Origin: Bacteroidales bacterium
Lineage (GTDB): Bacteria; Bacteroidota; Bacteroidia; Bacteroidales; F082
Assembly (NCBI GenBank): GCA_017616675.1
Contig: JAFZXR010000063.1
Span: forward strand, 1 to 20,300
Direction: 5' to 3'
Length of the DNA stretch: 20,300 bases
A model generated the notes under the pieces. That model was not told the origin of the DNA, did not search any database, and worked only from the letters and a program-made list of their open reading frames with translations. Position 1 is the first letter of the stretch. Each line of letters starts with the position of its first letter. This document shows, one piece after another, positions 8,400 through 13,717 of the stretch. Position numbers and translations under genes: made by a program.

Positions 8400-8971
8400 A
8401 AAACTGTCTCTCAAAAATCACAATCCTTCTAGCAGCAATAACAATGTTGTCGCTGGTGGGATGCACTGGAATCTTTTCAAAGCATTATTATGAAACATAC
8501 ACAGGAAAGGTCATAACAATTTGGGATGATTATATCATTTTTGAAAAATACGAAGGTAAGCTACCTCCGAAGGATAATTACATTAAACTTAGCTATAAAG
8601 GCCTAACAGATGTATTCTTCAAAAATAATGATTCAATTCTCATATACAGACGTGGTGACGAGAACTCGATAGACGTGGTTTTCAGCCAATACGATGTAGA
8701 GGTTTTTTATAATACATGGGAAGAAATGCAAGAGTTCAAAAGAAGAACATCTTTTAAAGACACCACTGTCAATGCCGAATACCTCTTTTATGAGGACAGA
8801 AGTGTTTTATGGCCAACATTCAATGAGTTTATAGGTGATTCGATGTATAGCCGGGAATATCCTGTTGACCGCAAGCATTTCTTTTTTTTCATGATGAATC
8901 TATATGATTATAATGATAGTGTTTTTTCTCGTTATGATGAAAGGTTTGATAATAGAGTGTATAAACTTTAG
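8396..8971 (+). CDS. Second AT-rich lipoprotein downstream of the RHS gene
   Basis: 191 residues. The N-terminus is a lipoprotein signal with lipobox LVGC (Cys23, then TGIFSKHYYE). The mature protein is rich in Tyr, Phe and Asp, and seems beta-rich at first (YTGKVITIWDDYIIFEKYEG) with a more helical middle (NTWEEMQEFKRRTSF). No family is recognised, and it does not look like a duplicate of its upstream neighbour. The ATG overlaps the previous stop (ATGA), which points to translational coupling. It is the last gene of the cluster; a 13-base-pair palindrome follows 73 bases on. A second immunity-like or accessory lipoprotein is the most natural reading of the position, but nothing in the sequence proves it. 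Confidence 0.7.
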   Translation: MKNCLSKITILLAAITMLSLVGCTGIFSKHYYETYTGKVITIWDDYIIFEKYEGKLPPKDNYIKLSYKGLTDVFFKNNDSILIYRRGDENSIDVVFSQYDVEVFYNTWEEMQEFKRRTSFKDTTVNAEYLFYEDRSVLWPTFNEFIGDSMYSREYPVDRKHFFFFMMNLYDYNDSVFSRYDERFDNRVYKL

Positions 8972-9043
8972 ATTCGACAAAAATACAAGCTTTATTCGGG
9001 AGAGTTTACAGCAAACAGTGTAATGGTAACGTTTTAAACTATT

Positions 9044-9071
9044 GTAGAGACGTTTCCTGAAACGTCTCTAC
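9044..9071. terminator. Perfect 13-bp palindrome between convergent genes (GTAGAGACG family)
   Basis: GTAGAGACGTTTC (9044-9056), CT, then GAAACGTCTCTAC (9059-9071). It sits where the RHS cluster (+) meets the winged-helix gene (-), and the stop codon of the latter (9068-9070) lies in the right arm. There is no long T-run, so it may be a REP-like element doing the work of a bidirectional terminator. A relative with the same GTAGAGACG arms occurs at 12533-12561. Confidence 0.7.
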
Positions 9072-9469
9072 TTCGTGAGACTATAAGCGTATCCTCTTCC
9101 TTCGCATTTCGTCTTCTTCAGGTCGGTGCGGCGACTCGAAAGCTTCACGAGCACCTGATTGATTTTAGCTTTCATCTTAGTCTCGTCGATATTGATATTC
9201 AACGACTTAGCTTTAGCCATCGCCTTGGTGTAAATCTCATTGCTGGTGGTTGGCTTGCCGTTTTCCTTAATCACATCGAGCACTATGGTATCCCATTGCG
9301 ACAAGGGGTAAGGCTTGCGAGGCTCGGGCTTGTTTTCGCTCAAAAGTCTCGTCAGCTCATCGATTTTCTCGTTGAAAAAGTCGATTTTAGCCTGATTTTT
9401 CCTTATCTCCGACTTGAATTCAGCTATCAATCCTAATATTTCATCTTTCGAAAGATCGCGCTTTTCCAT
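9068..9469 (-). CDS. Small coiled-coil plus winged-helix protein, hypothetical
   Basis: 133 residues. Residues 1-45 are strongly charged and heptad-like (LGLIAEFKSEIRKNQAKIDF, then FNEKIDELTRLL), predicting a coiled coil. A Pro-rich hinge (KPEPRKPYPL) follows. Residues 56-133 look like a winged helix: SQWDTIVLDVIKENGKP (first helix), TTSNEIYTKAMAKA, a helix with KINQVLVKLSSRRTDLKK, and a GRGYAYSL wing. The layout recalls HARE-HTH-type DNA-binding domains, but I do not claim membership. It is cytoplasmic with no signal peptide. It is transcribed divergently from the DUF2461 gene across a 71-base gap with a promoter-like element on each strand. Its last codons and stop fall at or in the palindrome at 9044-9071. 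A small DNA-binding dimer is the likely nature; its target is unknown. Confidence 0.7.
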   Translation of the reverse strand: MEKRDLSKDEILGLIAEFKSEIRKNQAKIDFFNEKIDELTRLLSENKPEPRKPYPLSQWDTIVLDVIKENGKPTTSNEIYTKAMAKAKSLNINIDETKMKAKINQVLVKLSSRRTDLKKTKCEGRGYAYSLTK

Positions 9470-9486
9470 ATCATTTAAAATTTATG

Positions 9487-9494
9487 CAAAGTTA
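9487..9494 (-). promoter_or_regulatory. -7 element for the winged-helix gene
   Basis: On the minus strand this reads TAACTTTG, matching TAnnTTTG, 18 bases before the ATG codon that ends at 9469. A clear -33 TTTG at the right distance is not visible, so the call rests on the -7 box and its position in a divergent gap. Confidence 0.45.
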
Positions 9495-9515
9495 AAACTT
9501 TTTTGAATAAAATGC

Positions 9516-9523
9516 TATATTTG
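9516..9523 (+). promoter_or_regulatory. -7 element for the DUF2461 gene
   Basis: TATATTTG matches TAnnTTTG, 17 bases before the ATG at 9541. The -33 region about 20 bases upstream (TTAAAAC) is only weakly like TTTG. It overlaps the upstream region of the divergent minus-strand promoter, so the two could affect each other. Confidence 0.45.
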
Positions 9524-9540
9524 CAAAAAAATAGACTTTC

Positions 9541-10218
9541 ATGAAAGAGATTATCGACTTCCTGAACCTCATCGTGGAGAACAACAACCGCCCTTGGTTC
9601 CAGCAGCATAAAGATCTGTATATCAATGCGCAAAACAAGTTCAACGCCATAGCGGAGCAGATATTAATAGGTGTGCAGAAGTTCGACCCGCTGACACGCG
9701 GATTGACCTTGAAAGACTGCACCTACCGCTTTTATCGAGATACCAGATTCTCGCCGGATAAGAGCCCATATAAGCGTCATTTTGGCCTGTTTATCTGTCC
9801 TAACGGCAAAAAATCTGGCTTGGCGGGCTATTATTTCCATGTTGAAGGTCAAAATGCCGAATATCTCGGACATCACGGACTGTTTCCGGGCATGTACCAA
9901 TGCGAGCCGTTCATCACGAAGAGCGTGCGCGAGGATATCAGCACTAAGGGCGACGAATTTGTGAAAGCTCTTAAGAAGGCGAAGAATTTCACGCTCGATT
10001 TTGCGGCGAAACTCAAAAAGATGCCTAAGGAATATCCCGCCGACCATCCATACGCCGAGTACTTGAAACTCAAAGATTTCTGTCTGCACGAGTATATCTC
10101 CGACGACATGATTTATTCCGACCACCTGGTGGAATGGGTCGTCGATGAGTTCCGTTCGTGCTACGATTTCAACTCGTTTTTGAACCGCGCGGCGCTTTTC
10201 GCGATGGAAAACGAATAA
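9541..10218 (+). CDS. DUF2461 family protein
   Basis: 225 residues, the normal length for DUF2461 (TIGR02453). Family marks are visible in order: FLNLIVENNNRPWF (7-20), KDLYINAQNKFNAIAEQI, DPLTRGLTLKDCTYRFYRDT (49-68) running into RFSPDKSPYKRHFG, and GYYFHVEG (about 96-103). The C-terminal half (LKKMPKEYPADHPYAEYLKL) also fits. The biochemical role of this family is unknown. There is no signal peptide, so it is cytoplasmic. The ATG at 9541 is chosen because the conserved N-terminal motif starts at once and a promoter box lies just upstream. It is followed 63 bases later by the ECF sigma gene; whether the two share a message is unclear, since no terminator-like hairpin was seen between them. 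Confidence 0.88.
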   Translation: MKEIIDFLNLIVENNNRPWFQQHKDLYINAQNKFNAIAEQILIGVQKFDPLTRGLTLKDCTYRFYRDTRFSPDKSPYKRHFGLFICPNGKKSGLAGYYFHVEGQNAEYLGHHGLFPGMYQCEPFITKSVREDISTKGDEFVKALKKAKNFTLDFAAKLKKMPKEYPADHPYAEYLKLKDFCLHEYISDDMIYSDHLVEWVVDEFRSCYDFNSFLNRAALFAMENE

Positions 10219-10281
10219 TTTTTCATTTTTTGATGCAGCAAAATCGGTTTTTCTTCGTTAAGGAGATGTAAAACGGACGAA

Positions 10282-10833
10282 ATGTTAGGATTTAGCATTG
10301 TTTTGGACATGGCACGAAAGGGCAACCAGCGCTCGATGATGAGGCTTTACGACCTCTGCTGCGATGCCGTCTTCAACGCCTCCTACAGAATAGTGCTCAA
10401 CGCCCAGGACGCCGAGGAGATAACACAAGACTCCATCCTCAAAGCCTTCGCAAATCTTGACAGTTTCAGCGGTTCGGAACGTGACTTCACGGCGCTTGTG
10501 AAGACCATTGCGATCAACAAGAGCATCGACATGTTCCGCAAACGCAGCAAAGAGCCGTTTTACGAGGAAATCGACAACACCGCCGACCGCATTGATGACG
10601 ACGACACCGATTTTGAAGATTTCCCGATAGAAAAGATAAAAGAGGCATTGAACAACCTGCCCGACGGCTACCGCCTGACAATAACGCTGAGGTTGATCGA
10701 CGGTCTGGAGTTTTCGGAAATAGCGGAACAAATGGGGATCAAGGAATCATCAGTGAGGTCGCAGTATGCAAGAGGGCTGGAGAAGTTACGAAATATAGTA
10801 ACAGTTAATGATAAGGGGGTTCCTCGTCCCTAA
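10282..10833 (+). CDS. ECF-type RNA polymerase sigma factor
   Basis: 183 residues. Region 2 is at about 10-85: ARKGNQRSMMRLYDLC, then DAEEITQDSILKAFANLDSF (the -10-binding and core-binding helices) and INKSIDMFRKRSK. An acidic linker (RIDDDDTDFEDFP) follows, then region 4 at about 115-170: LNNLPDGYRLTITLRLIDGL, FSEIAEQMGIKESSVRSQYA and RGLEKLR, which is the -35-binding helix-turn-helix. Length and order are standard for ECF sigmas. The ATG at 10282 lies 16 bases after AGGAG; an ATG at 10309 is an alternative. The last residues (VPRP) and the stop at 10831-10833 are encoded by a palindromic repeat, so the original C-terminus was probably different. The next gene is a single-pass membrane protein, the usual place for an anti-sigma factor. 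The signal sensed is unknown. Confidence 0.9.
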   Translation: MLGFSIVLDMARKGNQRSMMRLYDLCCDAVFNASYRIVLNAQDAEEITQDSILKAFANLDSFSGSERDFTALVKTIAINKSIDMFRKRSKEPFYEEIDNTADRIDDDDTDFEDFPIEKIKEALNNLPDGYRLTITLRLIDGLEFSEIAEQMGIKESSVRSQYARGLEKLRNIVTVNDKGVPRP

Positions 10834-10899
10834 AGGGACTCGGAATGACAGAGTATCTATCAGAACGAAGGACTGTCATTCCGAGCGAAGCGAGGAAAC
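10819..10899. repeat. Palindromic repeat element (CGAGCGAAG family), copy 1
   Basis: CTCGGAATGACAG (10839-10851) is perfectly complementary to CTGTCATTCCGAG (10873-10885). The outer arms TTCCTCG (10820-10826) and CGAGGAA (10891-10897) also pair. A small hairpin GTCCC-TAAA-GGGAC (10826-10839) lies in the left arm. The element fills most of the sigma/anti-sigma gap and covers the sigma stop codon. Its right arm, GTCATTCCGAGCGAAG, recurs with one change at 13589, marking one repeat family. Confidence 0.75.
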
Positions 10900-10929
10900 T
10901 CCTGCAAATAAAACGAAAATTATTAAACT

Positions 10930-11445
10930 ATGAATATCGAACAAAAAATAAAAAACAGCGCTGCATCATTCGATGATGTGAAAATGCCGGCCGGAAGCAG
11001 GGCGCGTTTCGAGGAACGACTCCGCCGAGAGGCAGGACGTTACGTCCATCGCGACGATGTGGGCATACAAAAGATGCGCATCATGACATGGACCTCGGTG
11101 GCAGCGGCAGCGATAACAGTTTTTATGGTGATAACAGGCATTTTATTAGATGGAAGAATATCAACAAAATCGCCGCAAGTTGCTGATAATAAATTAGTTA
11201 TGATGCGTCAATTTTACGACGAAAAGATGGACGAAGCCATCATGAATCTGGAGGTCGTGATGCAAAATGTCGACGACTCGACCCGCATGCAAATCACCTC
11301 GGTGATCGACGGACTGACAAATATGGGCGATGTCTTTGCCGAGATGGCACCTCTTCCGGAAGAGAGACAGATGGCGATAGCCGAACAGATTTACGACAAC
11401 AATTTAAGAACATTGGAATTATTAACCGACAAATTAAACAAGTGA
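10930..11445 (+). CDS. Single-pass membrane protein, probable anti-sigma factor
   Basis: 171 residues. The N-terminal 50 are charged and cytoplasmic in character (PAGSRARFEERLRREAGRYV). One membrane helix follows at about 52-73 (MTWTSVAAAAITVFMVITGI). The C-terminal 95 residues are helical and acidic (FYDEKMDEAIMNLEVVMQNV; then DVFAEMAPLPEERQMAIAEQ) and would lie in the periplasm. No ZAS zinc motif (HxxxCxxC) is seen, so this is not a classical zinc anti-sigma. The call rests on topology and on lying between an ECF sigma gene and its probable output gene. It ends 4 bases before the DUF4097-like gene. Many Bacteroidetes sigma/anti-sigma pairs have such poorly conserved membrane partners; it could also be an uncharacterised co-regulator. 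Confidence 0.65.
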   Translation: MNIEQKIKNSAASFDDVKMPAGSRARFEERLRREAGRYVHRDDVGIQKMRIMTWTSVAAAAITVFMVITGILLDGRISTKSPQVADNKLVMMRQFYDEKMDEAIMNLEVVMQNVDDSTRMQITSVIDGLTNMGDVFAEMAPLPEERQMAIAEQIYDNNLRTLELLTDKLNK

Positions 11446-11449
11446 TATT

Positions 11450-12490
11450 ATGAAAAGGATTTTAGTTTTAACAGCATTATGCCTGATGGCAATGATTGGC
11501 CAGGCCAACAACTACAGGGGAGATGGAGGAAAATACAGATATGAGGCCCAGAAGATTATCGAACAGACCTACAACGTCGACGAAAACCCTATCCTCGAGA
11601 TGGTTGGAAAATACAGCGATTTCATCATCACGCCATGGGATCAGCAGAAGATCGACTTCAAGGTGAAAATCATCGTGAAAAGTAACGATGAAGACAAGCT
11701 CAAAGCGAAATTCAACTCAATCGACGTGCGATTCGACCAGTTTGGCAATAAGGTTACCGCCGAGACGGTGTTTGGCGACTACAAATACAGGACTTTCAAC
11801 GGCACGATGACCATAAAATACTACGTGAAGGTGCCGAGAGACGTGTTCATGGAGCTCGAGACAAAATACGGCGACATCAAGGTGGAGACAGTGGCCAAAA
11901 ACTTGGAAGTCGACATCAAATACGGCGACCTTAAGGCCGACAGTCTGCTCGCCGACAACAGCATCGACATCAAATATGGCGACATCAACATCAACTACGC
12001 AAAGAATATCGAGCTGGAACTCGACTACGGCGACGCTAAGGTGAGAAACTGCGACAAAATCGACGCGGAGCTGAGATACAGCAACATCTACATCACCGAA
12101 CTCAACGAAGGTAATATCGAAAACAAATATTCGACGGTGAAAATCGAGAGGGCGGCAAAGATAACCTTCGACGACGCGGCCTATTCCGACCTGAAGGTGT
12201 CGAATGTCACCAACAGAATAATTGCCGACATGCGTTACTGCGACCTGAAAGCTACCATCACCACGCTGAAGCCAGTCGTAGAGCTCGACGGACAATATAC
12301 CGACATGACGCTTTACATCAAGGAAGACGCCTCGTTCGACTATAACCTCAAATCGTCGTACAGCGACATCATCTTCCGCGGGTTCTTCGAGACGAAGAGC
12401 ATCAAGGGACATGGCTCGTATGGCAATGGCGAGCGCGGAAGACTCGACATCAATACTTCCTACGGCGATGTAAAAATCAACAAAGAGTAA
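11450..12490 (+). CDS. Secreted DUF4097-like beta-solenoid protein with a Y-x-D ladder
   Basis: 346 residues. The signal peptide ends IG before Q18. After an N-terminal region with a first KYSD (54-57), the chain becomes a regular ladder of Tyr-x-Asp-like turns, with Tyr at about 140, 158, 176, 193, 210, 227, 245, 263, 283, 304, 324 and 338. Examples are ETKYGDIKVE, DIKYGDLKAD, DIKYGDININ, ELDYGDAKVR, AAYSDLKVS, DMRYCDLKAT, GQYTDMTLY, SSYSDIIFR and TSYGDVKIN. Spacing is 17-18 residues over the first eight rungs, then 20-21. This pattern fits the putative-adhesin DUF4097/DUF2807 group, predicted to form beta-helices. No sorting tail is visible. Genes of this type often follow ECF sigma/anti-sigma pairs in Bacteroidetes, as here. 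An envelope-stress or surface role is likely, but the ligand is unknown. Confidence 0.78.
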   Translation: MKRILVLTALCLMAMIGQANNYRGDGGKYRYEAQKIIEQTYNVDENPILEMVGKYSDFIITPWDQQKIDFKVKIIVKSNDEDKLKAKFNSIDVRFDQFGNKVTAETVFGDYKYRTFNGTMTIKYYVKVPRDVFMELETKYGDIKVETVAKNLEVDIKYGDLKADSLLADNSIDIKYGDININYAKNIELELDYGDAKVRNCDKIDAELRYSNIYITELNEGNIENKYSTVKIERAAKITFDDAAYSDLKVSNVTNRIIADMRYCDLKATITTLKPVVELDGQYTDMTLYIKEDASFDYNLKSSYSDIIFRGFFETKSIKGHGSYGNGERGRLDINTSYGDVKINKE

Positions 12491-12532
12491 TTATCTTTTT
12501 TTCATACTTTGAATTTAAAGCCGAAAATGCAA

Positions 12533-12561
12533 GTAGAGACGTCATATTATGGCGTCTCTAC
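12533..12561. terminator. Imperfect palindrome between convergent genes (GTAGAGACG family), copy 2
   Basis: GTAGAGACG (12533-12541) pairs with CGTCTCTAC (12553-12561). The inner bases extend the stem with one G-T pair around a small loop. ATTTTATT follows on the + strand. It lies between the DUF4097-like gene (+, stop 12490) and the M28 gene (-, stop at 12565), so it could terminate both. Its arms match those of the palindrome at 9044-9071. Confidence 0.7.
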
Positions 12562-12564
12562 ATT

Positions 12565-13569
12565 TTATTCATTGTATATCACTTCGAGCATCACGTTTCC
12601 GACCATTTGTAGGGTCTTGACATCGATGCAGTCGATGTTGTCATTCAACGTGTGCCAGTAAGGGAAGAAACATGAGGTGCGGTCGGGGTCGCCGACGAGG
12701 TCGATGATGTCGATGGCAGGTATTCCGGCGTAATGAATCATGTAGATGTGGTCGTCGTTGATCGGGTCGCCGAGTTCGTTGACGAAATATTCGTCGTAGC
12801 CCATCTCGCGGGCCGTGCGCCACACTTTGTTAAGCACCCAGGCCGAGTTGTTTTGCGAGTAATACTCCTTCGGAAAACGCGGATTTGAGGCTCCTACCAT
12901 GTCGAGCAATATGCCGTAATAAGCTGAATAGTTGCTAAGATGCGGTTTCGTCGACCAATATTGTGAGCCGAGTCCCCACGAGAGGTCGTCGCGTTCGCTG
13001 TCGTCGAGCCATCGTGGTGAGCCGTAGTCTTCCAAGTCGAAGAAAATCAAGTCGATACCGACACTTTCGTCGATGCGATGGTTTTTCATCACACGTGCCA
13101 TCTCCATCATGATGCCGCAGCCCGAGGCGCCGTCGTTGGCTCCGTCGATAGGCTTGTGCCAGTTGGCTTCGTCGGGGTCATTGTCGGCGTAAGGCCTTGA
13201 GTCCCAATGCGCTGCGACGATGATGCGCTTCTTTGCATCGGGGTTGAACGCCGCGATGATGTTTTTGCCATTCATCACTTTGCCATCGTAGATGCGTGAT
13301 TTGAATTCCTGTACGAAGACGGTGTCGGCGTAGCCGTTCAGAGTGTTTACTAGCCACTCGGCACATTGCTGATGCGGCATCGTACCGGGAACGCGAGGAC
13401 CGAAATCACACTGGGCTTTCACAAAATAATAAGCCGAGTCGCCGTTGAAAGCCGGGACAACCACGGTTTTCTTGGTCGTTTTCGGCGCCGAGGGCTGCTT
13501 CGGACTATTATTTCTTTCGCAAGACGTAAAAATAATCGCAATAGCTAAAACAAAAAGTATCTTTTTCAT
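12565..13569 (-). CDS. M28 lipoprotein, glutaminyl-peptide cyclotransferase-like
   Basis: 334 residues from the ATG codon at 13567-13569. The frame runs open upstream to 13767, but that part is repeat DNA and is excluded. The start gives a lipoprotein signal (MKKILFVLAIAIIFTSC). Metallopeptidase M28 motifs follow: AAHWDSRPYADNDP (His121), GANDGASGCGIMMEMAR (Asp146), DLIFFDLEDYG (Glu180-Asp181), LLDMVGASNPRFP (Asp223), INDDHIYMIHYAGIP (His274) and YWHTLND (His306). These line up block by block with human glutaminyl cyclase (its CHYDS, GATDSA, FFDGEE, LLDLIGAPNP, IEDDHIPF and VWHTMDDN blocks). The Asp, Glu/Asp and His that hold zinc are present. The enzyme turns an N-terminal Gln into pyroglutamate; Bacteroidetes homologues do this in the periplasm after signal peptidase I cleavage. 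An aminopeptidase role is the alternative. It lies 148 bases downstream of the beta-helix gene. Confidence 0.85.
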   Translation of the reverse strand: MKKILFVLAIAIIFTSCERNNSPKQPSAPKTTKKTVVVPAFNGDSAYYFVKAQCDFGPRVPGTMPHQQCAEWLVNTLNGYADTVFVQEFKSRIYDGKVMNGKNIIAAFNPDAKKRIIVAAHWDSRPYADNDPDEANWHKPIDGANDGASGCGIMMEMARVMKNHRIDESVGIDLIFFDLEDYGSPRWLDDSERDDLSWGLGSQYWSTKPHLSNYSAYYGILLDMVGASNPRFPKEYYSQNNSAWVLNKVWRTAREMGYDEYFVNELGDPINDDHIYMIHYAGIPAIDIIDLVGDPDRTSCFFPYWHTLNDNIDCIDVKTLQMVGNVMLEVIYNE

Positions 13570-13587
13570 ATTTGAAAATATCTTGTT

Positions 13588-13714
13588 CGTCATTTCGAGC
13601 GAAGTCGAGACCTGAGCCTGCGAAAGCATTCGCTTTAGCGAATAAATCCTCCATCCGAAAAAGCTTATTCTAAAGAGGATTTCTCCATTCCGCTTCGCTT
13701 CAGTCGAAATGACG
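13588..13714. repeat. Multi-hairpin palindromic element (CGAGCGAAG family), copy 2
   Basis: Outer arms CGTCATTTCGA (13588-13598) and TCGAAATGACG (13704-13714) are perfect inverted repeats of 11 bases. Inside are AAATCCTC/GAGGATTT (13644-13651 and 13675-13682) and a hairpin ATTCGCT-TT-AGCGAAT (13628-13643). The 127-base element fills nearly all of the gap between the beta-helix and M28 genes. It has no ORF, so it resembles a MITE/REP-type non-autonomous repeat. Confidence 0.8.
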
Positions 13715-13717
13715 GTT

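Noticed and set aside
9664..10125. 153-codon minus strand frame opposite the DUF2461 gene
   Set aside because: Antisense shadow of a recognised family; no start context or domain.
10266..10271. ATG-TAA start-stop after AGGAG ahead of the sigma gene
   Set aside because: The AGGAG is too close to this ATG to serve it, and a minimal uORF cannot be supported; noted only because it leaves the sigma start 16 bases from the AGGAG.
11717..12412. 231-codon minus strand open frame opposite the DUF4097-like gene
   Set aside because: Val/Asp/Phe-rich shadow of the Y-x-D ladder codons; no signal peptide, motif or promoter.
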